From assembly GCF_003515065.1 (NCBI RefSeq), contig NZ_QXGH01000043.1, forward strand, positions 1 to 56,900: a DNA stretch of 56,900 nt, in the 5' to 3' direction. Source of the DNA: Nocardioides immobilis (lineage in GTDB: Bacteria > Actinomycetota > Actinomycetes > Propionibacteriales > Nocardioidaceae). A model generated the notes under the pieces. The model saw only the letters and a list, made by a program, of their open reading frames with translations. It ran no database searches and was not told where the DNA came from. The stretch's first letter is position 1. Every line of letters starts with the position of its first letter. Positions 17,030 to 25,057 of this stretch are shown in pieces. The translations under genes and the position numbers were made by a program.

Positions 17030-17088
17030 GGGTCTGCTGCACGAACTGGTGACAGCTGCCGTATGAACTGCGGCTTTGACCGCGGTGA
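17030..17088. repeat. Right boundary repeat of the tricarboxylate module
   Basis: 17030-17059 is identical over 30 bp to 10580-10609. It continues with ATGAACTGCGG and a diverged TTGACCGCGGTGAA (17075-17088). A stretch of about 22 bases present in the left copy is missing here. Confidence 0.7.
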
Positions 17089-17493
17089 ACCCGCGTAACG
17101 CTGACTGGCCTTGTAATGCACTCAGCGAGGAGATGTTCTCACCGGCGAGAAGCGGAAGTGTGGAGGCCTCGGTCGCCTCCCGAGCGCTGTTGGCGTAGAT
17201 GGTGAAGAGCACCGGGAGCAGGTTATCGAGCGCATCCTCTGCGCGGACATCGCCGATCATGATCCGGCTGTGCACTTCCCTGCACTCGACTGCCCTCGAT
17301 ACCTAGGTCCCGGTCGGTGTTTTCAGCGCCGGCCGGGGCCGCCCGTGGTCAGCAGCGGCGAGTGTGACATGCGGATCTCCCGCCAGGCCAGAGGTCGAAT
17401 CGTGCCTCTGGAAGCCCGCGCGAAGGTGGCCGGTCTGACCGAACCGCCGATCTGAACGATGCACAGCCGATGAATAGGGCAAGCGAAACGGCC

Positions 17494-17596
17494 CCTGACC
17501 TGGGCATACATCACTCACCCGTCGTGACTGGCTTTCAGTGGCCGTCACTCAATCCGTGACCAATGCGTGACCTAATCGCCAGACTTTGCGAGTCAC
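17494..17596. repeat. 103-bp direct repeat, left copy (island boundary)
   Basis: Ungapped alignment to 51546-51648 shows 91 of 103 identical positions, including a block of 26 identical bases from GTCGTGACTGGCTTTCAGTG backwards and the shared ends CCTGACCTGGGCATACA and AGTCAC. The two copies point the same way and flank the whole catabolic cluster. Confidence 0.8.
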
Positions 17597-17717
17597 CATC
17601 TGGTGCTCGCCTGAACCCTGAGACGTACCCCGCCGCGCGGGAGGCGGGGTCGACACCGGCTATCTCCGGGCCGGCGAAGCGCCGGAACCCGGCCGGACCG
17701 GTCGACCGCGCGGGCCG

Positions 17718-17973
17718 TCAGCCCGCGACCGACTTCTCCAATGCCAAAAGCGCCTCGTCGAGGTGGACCAGCATCCGCTGCAGGCTCGGCAGTGCCTTGC
17801 GGTCGCCCACGATGCCGAAGGTCATCTGGTCGGCGTACCGCGTCAGCGTGATGTTCATGGCTTGACCCTCCGAGATCATCGACACCGGATAGATGTCGGT
17901 CATCTCGGCGCCGTTGGAGTAGAGCGTCTCGCTGGTTGCCGGCACGTTGGAGATCACCAGGTTGTGGTCCGAG
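17718..17973 (-). pseudogene. C-terminal fragment of a wax ester synthase/diacylglycerol acyltransferase
   Basis: About 85 residues match the C-terminal (DUF1298) half of WS/DGAT proteins: NLVISNVPATSE, then IYPVSMISEGQAMNITL, and FGIVGDRKALPSLQRML. The full enzymes have 450-480 residues, with the catalytic HHxxxDG motif in the missing N-terminal part. The homology stops at about 17973, right where the CoA-transferase segment begins. This is a truncated leftover of a lipid-storage gene at the island edge. Confidence 0.7.
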
Positions 17974-18009
17974 TAGGCGTGACAACCGCATGCATCCGGC
18001 CGTCCTCGA

Positions 18010-18660
18010 CTACCCGCTCGTACCCGACACGGCCTCGTCGAGTGCGGCACCGGTCAGGGAGCGCACCTGTTCGGAGTCGACGCCTGGCGCGACCTCCCGC
18101 AGGATGAGGCCTTCGTCGGTCACGTCGATCACGGCGAGATCGGTGATGATCCGATCGACCACGCCGGCTCCGGTGAGCGGGAGTGTGCACCGCTCGACGA
18201 TCTTGGGCGTGCCGTCCTTGGCGACGTGGTCCGTGACGACCACGACCCGCCGGGTGCCGGCAACGAGGTCCATCGCCCCGCCCATGCCCTTGACCAGCTT
18301 GCCGGGAACCATCCAGTTCGCCAGGTCACCGTTGGCAGCGACCTGGAGTGCCCCGAGGATCGCGATGTCGACATGACCGCCCCGGATCATCGCGAAGCTG
18401 GTCGCCGAGTCGAAGAACGATGCGCCCGGCACCGTGGTGACCGTCTGCTTCCCGGCATTGACGAGATCGGCGTCCTCCTCACCGGCGTACGGCGCAGGGC
18501 CCATGCCCAGCAGGCCGTTCTCGCTCTGCAGCATCACGCTGACACCGGGCGGCAGGTGATCGGCCACCAGCGTCGGGATGCCGATGCCGAGGTTGACGTA
18601 GTCGCCGTCGTTCAGCTCCCGGGCAGCGATCGCCGCCATCTCCTCACGGCTCCAGGCCAT
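18010..18660 (-). CDS. scoB: Succinyl-CoA:3-ketoacid CoA-transferase, subunit B
   Basis: 216 residues. The catalytic glutamate is Glu47 in QSENGLLGMGP, the family signature of the beta subunit. Other typical stretches are NLGIGIPTLV and GGAMDLVAGTRRVVVV. With subunit A it transfers CoA from succinyl-CoA to acetoacetate or a related 3-oxoacid. ATG 18660 lies one base after the subunit A stop. The 3-oxoadipate transferase (PcaIJ) is a near relative and cannot be excluded. It would recycle acetoacetate made by the keto-acid cleavage enzyme at 35.8-36.6 kb. Confidence 0.85.
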   Translation of the reverse strand: MAWSREEMAAIAARELNDGDYVNLGIGIPTLVADHLPPGVSVMLQSENGLLGMGPAPYAGEEDADLVNAGKQTVTTVPGASFFDSATSFAMIRGGHVDIAILGALQVAANGDLANWMVPGKLVKGMGGAMDLVAGTRRVVVVTDHVAKDGTPKIVERCTLPLTGAGVVDRIITDLAVIDVTDEGLILREVAPGVDSEQVRSLTGAALDEAVSGTSG

Positions 18661-18661
18661 G

Positions 18662-19381
18662 TCAGGCTCCCACTCCGGCGGCAACCGGCCGAGGCCGGAC
18701 GACGCGCTGCTCGATGTCCTTGGGCCGGTCGCTCGCGACCACCGTTGCGTCGACGAAGATGCCCGGCGTCATCACCTCGTCCGGGTCGAGGAAGCCGTCG
18801 AGGACCTGCTCCGCCTCGGCGACGCAGGCCCGGCCGCTCATCGCGACCAGCGGGTTGAAGTTGCGGGCGGTCGCCCGGTAGCGCAGGTTGCCCTCCGCGT
18901 CCGCGACCGCGGCGTGGACCAGCGCGAGGTCCGCGACGATGCCTCGCTCGAGGACGTAGGTCACGCCGTCGAACACCTGGTGCGGCTTGCCCTCCGCGAC
19001 CTCGGTGCCGACCCCGGTGCGGGTGAAGAACCCCGCGATGCCCGAACCACCGGCACGCAACCGCTCGGCGAGCGTGCCCTGCGGACAGAACTCCACCTCG
19101 AGCACCCCGTCGAGGTACTGCTGGGCGAACAGCCTGTTCTCACCGACGTACGACGCCACGACCTTGGATACCTGGTTGTTCTCCAGCAGCAGCCCGAGGC
19201 CCTTGCCGTCGATACCCATGTTGTTGGAGACAATCGTCAGGTCGCGCACGCCACTGCCGCGCACAGCCTCGATCAGGTCGCGCGGGATTCCGCAGAGTCC
19301 GAAGCCGCCAACGGCGATCGTCATCCCGTCCCACACCCGTGCCGCGACCGCGGCCCCCGGGTCGGCCACCTGCTTCGTCAC
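18662..19381 (-). CDS. scoA: Succinyl-CoA:3-ketoacid CoA-transferase, subunit A
   Basis: 239 residues with the CoA-binding glycine region GMTIAVGGFGLCGIP (19-33) and NNMGIDGKGLGLLLE. Sequence is closer in character to ScoA/AtoD than to PcaI by these motifs, but this is by eye. It starts the two-gene operon and is divergent from an IclR-type regulator 137 bases away, which is probably its regulator. Acts in the cytosol. Confidence 0.85.
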   Translation of the reverse strand: MTKQVADPGAAVAARVWDGMTIAVGGFGLCGIPRDLIEAVRGSGVRDLTIVSNNMGIDGKGLGLLLENNQVSKVVASYVGENRLFAQQYLDGVLEVEFCPQGTLAERLRAGGSGIAGFFTRTGVGTEVAEGKPHQVFDGVTYVLERGIVADLALVHAAVADAEGNLRYRATARNFNPLVAMSGRACVAEAEQVLDGFLDPDEVMTPGIFVDATVVASDRPKDIEQRVVRPRPVAAGVGA

Positions 19382-19490
19382 GGCATCCTCCTGTGTCTGG
19401 TCGTCTGCTCAGCGGATACACCAGTTGTCCCGCCTTTCCCATGCATCAGTCAAGAAACTGGCCGCTCGGCGGATGCCTGTACTCGACCGC

Positions 19491-19505
19491 GTCCATTGAG
19501 TGGAC
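19491..19505. promoter_or_regulatory. Candidate IclR operator, scoAB side
   Basis: A perfect interrupted palindrome, GTCCA-TTGAG-TGGAC, ends 13 bases before the IclR start codon in the divergent gap. Position and symmetry fit a site at which the regulator would control itself and scoAB. Confidence 0.5.
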
Positions 19506-19518
19506 GTAGCATCGTTCC

Positions 19519-20268
19519 GTGGAGCGCGCACCCGGCGTCGTCGAGAAGGTGGCTGCACTGCTGCGCGCGCTCTCCCAGCGCGAGGGCGGTACGACGACAA
19601 CGGATCTTTCGCACGCCACGTCGGTCCCGCGCGCCACCACACACCGGCTGCTGGAGTCCCTCGCCGCCGAGGGCCTGGCCGACCGCGACCCCGCGACCGG
19701 CCGCTGGCACCTCGGCCCGGAGACCTACGTCCTCGGCATGGCCGCCGCCACCCGCTACGACCTGACCAACGAAGCCCGGGCGAGCGTCCACCGGCTGGCC
19801 AAGGAGACCGGCGAGAGCGCCTTCTTCTCCGTGCGGCGCGGCGACGAGACGGTCGTCCTTCTCCGCGAGGACGGCGACTTCCCCATCCGCTCCTACGTGC
19901 TCTACGAGAGCGCCCGATTCCCGCTCGGCGTGGTCTCGGCCGGCATCGCCATCCTGGCCCACTTGCCGGACCGCGACATCGACGCCTTCTTCGCACGCGC
20001 CGACCTCATCGGCGCGTGGGGATCCCAGCACTCCGAGACCGAGATCCGCAAGCGCCTGGCCGCCACCCGTCGTACCGGCTGGTCGCTCAACCCCGGTCAC
20101 GTCGTCGAGGGCTCGTGGGGCATGGCAGCCGCTGTCTTCGACAAGGCCGGACGGCCGGAATGGGCACTGACGCTCACCGGCGTGGAGCAGCGATTCCGGA
20201 AGGAGCGACAGCCAGGACTGGGCAGGCTGCTGCTCGAGGAAGCGCACCGGCTGTCGCGCCTGGCGTAA
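19519..20268 (+). CDS. IclR-family transcriptional regulator
   Basis: 249 residues. N-terminal winged helix-turn-helix: VVEKVAALLRALSQREGG, then TTDLSHATSVPRATTHRLLESL (to about 55). The C-terminal effector domain follows (GWSLNPGHVVEGSWGMAAAVFD). GTG 19519 is chosen because the ORF begins there and the palindrome lies just upstream. Divergent from scoAB, so probably their regulator, responding to an acid intermediate of aromatic breakdown; the effector is unknown. Confidence 0.85.
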   Translation: MERAPGVVEKVAALLRALSQREGGTTTTDLSHATSVPRATTHRLLESLAAEGLADRDPATGRWHLGPETYVLGMAAATRYDLTNEARASVHRLAKETGESAFFSVRRGDETVVLLREDGDFPIRSYVLYESARFPLGVVSAGIAILAHLPDRDIDAFFARADLIGAWGSQHSETEIRKRLAATRRTGWSLNPGHVVEGSWGMAAAVFDKAGRPEWALTLTGVEQRFRKERQPGLGRLLLEEAHRLSRLA

Positions 20269-20425
20269 CACCAGCGACGACGACAGGTAGACGGCGGGCG
20301 GCTCTTCAAGCAGGCGGATCTACGAAAGACCGAGCAGAACGATGTTGTGGTGAACCCCCACCGGAACTCGCCGCGCGCGAGCGTGGCCGAGATGGGATCG
20401 GACCGGGGCGAGAGACCCACGCCGA

Positions 20426-21451
20426 TCAGACGGAGGATGCCTGGTGCTCGGCGACGCTGGTGAGCGCGATGTCGTAGATCATGTCCTCCTGGCCGCCGAC
20501 GAGCCGGCGACGACCGCACTCCATGAGCAGATCGCGCACCTCGACGCCGTACCGCTCGGCCGCGATCTCGGCGTGGCGGAGGAAGGAGGAGTACACGCCC
20601 GCGTACCCAAGGGTGAGGGTCTCGCGGTCGACGCGGACGGGGCGGTCCTGGAGCGGGCGGACGATGTCGTCGGCGGCATCCTGCAGCTTGAAGAGGTCGC
20701 AGCCGTGCTCGAAGCCCGCCAGGTCGGCGACGGCGATGAATGCCTCGATGGGGCAGTTCCCGGCACCCGCACCCTGACCGGCGAGGGAGGCGTCAACGCG
20801 GTAGACGCCGTTCTCGACCGCGACCACGGAGTTGGCCACACTGAGCGAGAGATTCTCGTGGGCGTGGATGCCGATCTCGGTGGCCGGGTCGAGCACGTCA
20901 CGGTAGGCCAGCACCCGGGCAGCGACGTCGTTCATGGTCAGTCGGCCACCGGAGTCGGTGACGTACACGCAGTGGGCGCCGTACGACTCCATCAGCTTGG
21001 CCTGCTTCGCCAGCTCCTCGGCCGGGGCCATGTGGGAGAGCATCAGGAATCCAGAGACGTCCATGCCGAGCTCGCGGGCCGCGGCGATGTGCTGGGCGGA
21101 GATGTCGGCCTCGGTGCAGTGTGTGGCCACGCGGACCGAGCGGACGCCCAACTCGTAGGCGTGCTGGAGGTCGTGGATGGTCCCGACGCCGGGGATGAGC
21201 AGGGTGGTGAGTCGGGCGTTCTTCAGCACCGAGGCAGCGGCCTCGATCCACTCCGAGTCGGTGTTGCTGCCGGGACCGTAGTTGACCGATGAGCCGGAGA
21301 GGCCGTCGCCGTGGGCGACCTCGATGGCATCGACTCCGGCATCGTCGAGGGCGATGACGATGCGCTGGACGTCCTCGGGGGTGATCCGATGGCGGACGGC
21401 GTGCATGCCGTCGCGCAGGGTGACGTCCTGGACGAAGATGGGGGTGCTCAC
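20426..21451 (-). CDS. bphF: 4-hydroxy-2-oxovalerate aldolase
   Basis: 341 residues, typical for the MhpE/BphI (DmpG) family. The metal-binding aspartate is Asp14 in TLRDGMHAVRHR and the metal histidines sit in IGIHAHENLSLSVAN near 199-203. It splits 4-hydroxy-2-oxoacids into pyruvate and an aldehyde, which is channelled to the dehydrogenase encoded immediately upstream; their genes overlap by ATGA (21448-21451). This is the last step of the lower meta-cleavage pathway. Gene names vary between systems (bphF in Rhodococcus, bphI in LB400). Confidence 0.92.
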   Translation of the reverse strand: MSTPIFVQDVTLRDGMHAVRHRITPEDVQRIVIALDDAGVDAIEVAHGDGLSGSSVNYGPGSNTDSEWIEAAASVLKNARLTTLLIPGVGTIHDLQHAYELGVRSVRVATHCTEADISAQHIAAARELGMDVSGFLMLSHMAPAEELAKQAKLMESYGAHCVYVTDSGGRLTMNDVAARVLAYRDVLDPATEIGIHAHENLSLSVANSVVAVENGVYRVDASLAGQGAGAGNCPIEAFIAVADLAGFEHGCDLFKLQDAADDIVRPLQDRPVRVDRETLTLGYAGVYSSFLRHAEIAAERYGVEVRDLLMECGRRRLVGGQEDMIYDIALTSVAEHQASSV

Positions 21452-22395
21452 TGGGTGGCCTCCTTGGCTGCGGCGATGCGCTCGGCGACCTGCAGTGCGG
21501 CCGAGGTCATGATGTCGAGGTTGCCGGCGTAGGCCGGAAGGTAGTGCGCGGCACCCTCGATCTCGAGGAACACCGACACCTGGTGGGTCGGTTGCTGGGA
21601 GCTCTCGGCAAGGAGGGTCCCGACGGGCTGATCGGCAGAGATCTCGGTGATCTGGATCTTCTGCTTGAGGCGGTAGCCGGGGACGTACGCGGCCACGTCT
21701 GCGACCATCTTGTCGACGCTCTGCCGGATCTCCTCTTGGATGGCCGGGTCGGGCGCGGTGACGAGAGCGAAGACGGTGTCGCGCATGATCAGCGGCGGTT
21801 CAGCGGGGTTGAGGATGATGATCGCCTTGCCCCGCTCCGCGCCGCCGACCTCCACGATCGCTGCGGAGGTCGTCTCGGTGAACTCGTCGATGTTGGCGCG
21901 AGTGCCAGGGCCGGCGGACTTGGAGGCGATGGAGGCGACGATCTCGGCGTAGTTGACCGGGACGACCCGGCTGATCGCGGCCACGATCGGAATGGTGGCC
22001 TGGCCACCGCAGGTCACCATGTTGGCGTTGGGGGCGTCGAGGTGCTCCTCCAGGTTGACCGCGGGGACGACGTAAGGTCCGATGGCGGCGGGAGTCAGGT
22101 CGATCAGGCGCTTGCCGAGGGGCTGCAGCTTCGAGGCGTTGTACTCGTGCGCCTTGGCCGAGGTGGCGTCGAAGACGATCTCGATCTCGTCGAAGTCGGG
22201 CAGGGCCATCAGTCCTTCGACACCCTCGTGGGTGGACTGGAAACCGAACCGCTCGGCGCGCGCCAGGCCGTCCGACTCGGGGTCGATGCCGACCATGGCC
22301 GCCATCTCGAGATGCTGGCTGGTGCGCATCACCTTGATCATCAGGTCGGTGCCGATGTTGCCTGGGCCGATGATGGCCACCTTCGTCCTGGTCAT
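21448..22395 (-). CDS. bphG: Acetaldehyde dehydrogenase (acylating)
   Basis: 315 residues. NAD-binding N-terminus IIGPGNIGTD (8-17), nucleophilic cysteine Cys129 in MVTCGGQATIPIV, and the dimerisation region VASIASKSAGPGTRAN. It converts the aldolase-made aldehyde and CoA into acyl-CoA (acetyl-CoA or propionyl-CoA) with NAD+. The ORF can be extended upstream within the hydratase gene, but ATG 22395 gives the family N-terminus and overlaps the hydratase stop by ATGA. It forms the channelling complex with the aldolase. Confidence 0.92.
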   Translation of the reverse strand: MTRTKVAIIGPGNIGTDLMIKVMRTSQHLEMAAMVGIDPESDGLARAERFGFQSTHEGVEGLMALPDFDEIEIVFDATSAKAHEYNASKLQPLGKRLIDLTPAAIGPYVVPAVNLEEHLDAPNANMVTCGGQATIPIVAAISRVVPVNYAEIVASIASKSAGPGTRANIDEFTETTSAAIVEVGGAERGKAIIILNPAEPPLIMRDTVFALVTAPDPAIQEEIRQSVDKMVADVAAYVPGYRLKQKIQITEISADQPVGTLLAESSQQPTHQVSVFLEIEGAAHYLPAYAGNLDIMTSAALQVAERIAAAKEATQ

Positions 22396-23207
22396 GAAGC
22401 TGCTCCTTCGTTGAATGTCACGGTGACGGCACCGAGGCCGGTCAGGTTGGCCTTGACGACGTTCCCGGCGACGACCGGTCGCATGGGCCCGAGCGCGCCG
22501 GACAGGACCACGTCCCCTGCACGCAGCGGCTGGCCGAGCTCCACCGCGGTCCGGGCGAGCCACACCACCGCCTCGACCGGGTCGCCGAGGCAGGCAGTGC
22601 CGTTCCCGGTCGAGACCTCCTGGCCGTCGATGGTCATCGACATCTCCACCTCCACGGGGTTCACCTCGGTCAGGGTGAGCCGTCGGGGGCCGAGGACAAA
22701 CACTCCGGCGGAGGCGTTGTCGGCCACGGTGTCGCCGAAGCTGATGTCCCAGTTCTCGATGCGGCTGCCGCAGACCTCGAGCGCCGCGACGACGTACCCG
22801 GTCGCCTGGCGCACCTGTGCCGCGTCCAGCGGGCCGCCGGCGAGATCCTCGCCCAGCACGAAGGCGATCTCCGCCTCGACCCGCGGTTGCATGACGAGAT
22901 CTACCGGGATCGTGTCGCCGCCGCGGAAGGCCATGTCGTCGAAGAGCACGCCGAAGTCGGGTCGGTCCACCCCGAGCTGCCGCTGAACCGCAGGTGAGGT
23001 CAACCCGATCTTGCGGCCCACGACCCGCGCCCCGGACTCGGTTCTTCGCGCGGTGAGGACCTGCTGCACGGCGTAGGCCGTGGCGACGTCGTCGCGCCCG
23101 ATGAGGTCGCGGACCGGCGGGCACGGTACGCCGGACTCCGCGGCCCGGGCGAGCCGGGCCGCCGCCGCGGCGACACCGGTGTCGGTGGAGGTGGGGGTCT
23201 GCGTCAT
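22392..23207 (-). CDS. bphE: 2-hydroxypenta-2,4-dienoate hydratase
   Basis: 271 residues, matching the MhpD/BphH family of fumarylacetoacetase fold. Diagnostic runs are GRKIGLTSPAVQRQLGV, then QPRVEAEIAFVLG with metal-binding glutamates, and YVVAALEVCGSRI. It hydrates the dienoate released by the meta-cleavage hydrolase to 4-hydroxy-2-oxovalerate. ATG 23207 gives the usual length; the upstream extension overlaps the divergent IclR gene. First gene of the hydratase-dehydrogenase-aldolase operon; its promoter probably lies in the 70-base divergent gap. Confidence 0.92.
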   Translation of the reverse strand: MTQTPTSTDTGVAAAAARLARAAESGVPCPPVRDLIGRDDVATAYAVQQVLTARRTESGARVVGRKIGLTSPAVQRQLGVDRPDFGVLFDDMAFRGGDTIPVDLVMQPRVEAEIAFVLGEDLAGGPLDAAQVRQATGYVVAALEVCGSRIENWDISFGDTVADNASAGVFVLGPRRLTLTEVNPVEVEMSMTIDGQEVSTGNGTACLGDPVEAVVWLARTAVELGQPLRAGDVVLSGALGPMRPVVAGNVVKANLTGLGAVTVTFNEGAAS

Positions 23208-23250
23208 GGCGTCAACTGTGCGGCCGGGCTCGCCACGATGACCAGCGAGT

Positions 23251-23269
23251 CGTCTCGCTGAGCGATACG
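23251..23269. promoter_or_regulatory. Candidate IclR operator, lower-pathway operon
   Basis: CGTCTCGCTGAGCGATACG is a 19-bp near-perfect palindrome with one mismatched pair, centred on TCGCT-G-AGCGA. It sits between the divergent hydratase and IclR genes, 8 bases before the IclR GTG. It likely lets the regulator control both directions. Confidence 0.5.
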
Positions 23270-23277
23270 ATGCTCGG

Positions 23278-24048
23278 GTGGAGGAGAATGCAGGTCTCGA
23301 CACCGTGCTGGGCAAGGCAGTGGCGATCCTCCGTGCCTTCCGGGTCGACGACCAGTCCGTGCCCTTGGCCGAACTGGTCCGGCGGACCGGGCTCCACAAG
23401 GCCACCGTGCACCGCCTCGCCGGCGAGCTGGTCACCAACCGGCTGCTCGACCGGGTCGTGGGCGGCTACCGGCTCTCCGGGGGGCTCTTCGAGCTGGGGA
23501 TGCGGGCCTCACTCGAGCGCAACCTGCTCGAGGTCGCGATGCCCTTCCTGCAGGACCTCTACGAGCGAACCCACGAGACCGTGCACCTCGGCGTGCGGGA
23601 GGGCCACGAGGTCGTCTACATCGCCAAGATCGGCGGCCACCGGCAGGCCCGCGCACCATCCCGCGCGGGTGGCCGGATGCCGCTCCACTGCACGGCCATC
23701 GGCAAGGCCCTGCTCGCGCACAGCGACCCCGCGCTGCGCCGAGAGGTTCTCTCCGCGCCGCTGGAGCGCCGCACCCCCCACACGATCGTTGCCCCGGGTC
23801 TGCTGCGTCGCCAGCTGACCAAGGTCGCCCAGACCGGTGTCGCGTTCGAGCACGAGGAGTCCGCCCCCGGCATCAACTGCGTCGCCACGCCGGTCTTCGG
23901 AGCCGGCGAGGAGCTCCTGGCCGCCATCAGCATCACCGGACCGACCAGCCGGTTCCGCCCGGAAGCCCACGTCGCACCGCTCCGCGCGGCTGCCGCTGCC
24001 CTCACCGCCACCCTCACACGTGCCCACCGGCAACGCGTTGGTCGCTGA
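23278..24048 (+). CDS. IclR-family regulator of the lower meta-cleavage operon
   Basis: 256 residues. Helix-turn-helix within residues about 15-60 (VPLAELVRRTGLHKATVHRL), then the effector domain with HLGVREGHEVVYIAKIGG and MPLHCTAIGKALLA, typical of MhpR/PcaR-like IclR proteins. GTG 23278 has no clear ribosome binding site, and the transcript may be leaderless. Divergent from the hydratase gene. It is convergent with the mce operon, with only 20 bases between the stops. Confidence 0.85.
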   Translation: MEENAGLDTVLGKAVAILRAFRVDDQSVPLAELVRRTGLHKATVHRLAGELVTNRLLDRVVGGYRLSGGLFELGMRASLERNLLEVAMPFLQDLYERTHETVHLGVREGHEVVYIAKIGGHRQARAPSRAGGRMPLHCTAIGKALLAHSDPALRREVLSAPLERRTPHTIVAPGLLRRQLTKVAQTGVAFEHEESAPGINCVATPVFGAGEELLAAISITGPTSRFRPEAHVAPLRAAAAALTATLTRAHRQRVGR

Positions 24049-24068
24049 CCTGACCGCATGCCTGGCAC

Positions 24069-24539
24069 TCAGACTGGTTTCAGCCCTGCGATCTTCCAGT
24101 CATCACCCACGCGCGCCATGGTGACCTCGACCCGGCTGCCGGACACCGACGACCGGTCTCCCTTGGCGGTGGTGGTCTGCGTCAGGAAGAGGAGTACGAC
24201 GACCTCGTCGCGGTCGCCCGAGACGACGCCGGCGGCGCTGATCGCTGCCTTGGTGCTGATGCCGCGCCGCTGTGCGGTGGGCTCGACCACCTCGGTGAGG
24301 ATCTTCTCGTAGTCGTCGGTGAAGGAGCCGGTGGTCTGGTCGAGCGCCCGGTCGAGGTCCCCGGACAGGGTGGCCTTGTCATAGCTCAGCAGGACGGGGA
24401 CGCGCGTCTTGGCGGCGTCGAGCGCGTCGGCACGGGCATCGGACGCCGCAGCGGCGCGGTGTGCCTGCACGCCGGCGAACAGTGCCAACGCCAGCGCGAC
24501 CAGCACCACGCCGAGCGCGACAAGTCGGGATTTGCTCAT
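24069..24539 (-). CDS. Mce-associated membrane protein 2
   Basis: 156 residues. One N-terminal membrane segment (LVALGVVLVALALALFAGVQA, about 6-26), then a small alpha/beta domain ending WKIAGLKPV, as in Mas proteins encoded after mceF. Mas proteins are thought to stabilise Mce complexes. ATGA overlap with the preceding Mas gene makes it the last gene of the operon. Confidence 0.8.
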   Translation of the reverse strand: MSKSRLVALGVVLVALALALFAGVQAHRAAAASDARADALDAAKTRVPVLLSYDKATLSGDLDRALDQTTGSFTDDYEKILTEVVEPTAQRRGISTKAAISAAGVVSGDRDEVVVLLFLTQTTTAKGDRSSVSGSRVEVTMARVGDDWKIAGLKPV

Positions 24540-25057
24540 GCCACGAACTCCAGTCCTGAGACCAGCCAGCGGTCGTCGTCCTGCTGGAGATCGACGCGCA
24601 GCCGGTAGTTGCGGGGTTCCGCCTCGGCGGTCTGGTCGTTCTCGACGGTGCCGACCGCGGCGACGATGACCGTCGCGCGCCCGTCCTCGAGGTTCACCAC
24701 ACCGGCGGAGACCACGTCACCGGTCGCCGTCACCTTGTTCTTCGACAACGCCTTGCGCAGGCGGTCGGCCTGCGCCTCGAGCTCGGTGCGGAACTCGGCG
24801 GTGGCGCCGTCGAGGAGCTTGTCCAGGTCCTGCTCCGAGGTGGCGCCGCTGACCTCGATCAGGCCCTCCACCTCGGCCGTGGCCGCGGCGGCCGCGTCCT
24901 TCTCGTCGGTCGCGCGCTGCCGTTCGTCCTGCCAGGCGAGCGCGCGGTGGCCGGCCACGGCCAGCAGGGCGACAACGACCAGGGCGAGGAGTCCGGTTTG
25001 CCAGGAGACCCGCACGCGCAGCTCAGAGAACGGCTTCCTCAGCGCCCGCTTGCTCAT
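24536..25057 (-). CDS. Mce-associated membrane protein 1
   Basis: 173 residues starting MSKRALRKPF. A single membrane segment (TGLLALVVVALLAVAGHRALAW) is followed by a coiled-coil (ATAEVEGLIEVSGATSEQDLDKLL) and the Mas-type beta domain ending RWLVSGLEFVA. Start 25057 overlaps the mceF stop (ATGA). Longer forms of the frame read into mceF and were rejected. Confidence 0.8.
   Translation of the reverse strand: MSKRALRKPFSELRVRVSWQTGLLALVVVALLAVAGHRALAWQDERQRATDEKDAAAAATAEVEGLIEVSGATSEQDLDKLLDGATAEFRTELEAQADRLRKALSKNKVTATGDVVSAGVVNLEDGRATVIVAAVGTVENDQTAEAEPRNYRLRVDLQQDDDRWLVSGLEFVA

Larger units (their letters stand above)
16985..17717. other. Junction region between the tricarboxylate module and the aromatic island
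   Basis: No intact gene. It carries the right copy of the 30-bp repeat (17030-17059) and the left copy of the 103-bp repeat (17494-17596). A minus-strand stretch near 17120-17275 reads like protein (LLPVLFTIYANSAREATEAS) but breaks down inside the repeat, so it is at most a remnant. Confidence 0.5.

Noticed and set aside
17395..17425. CCAGAGGTCGAATCGTGCCTCTGG, looking like a tRNA T-arm
   Set aside because: The loop lacks TTC at the right place and no acceptor follows; a chance hairpin.
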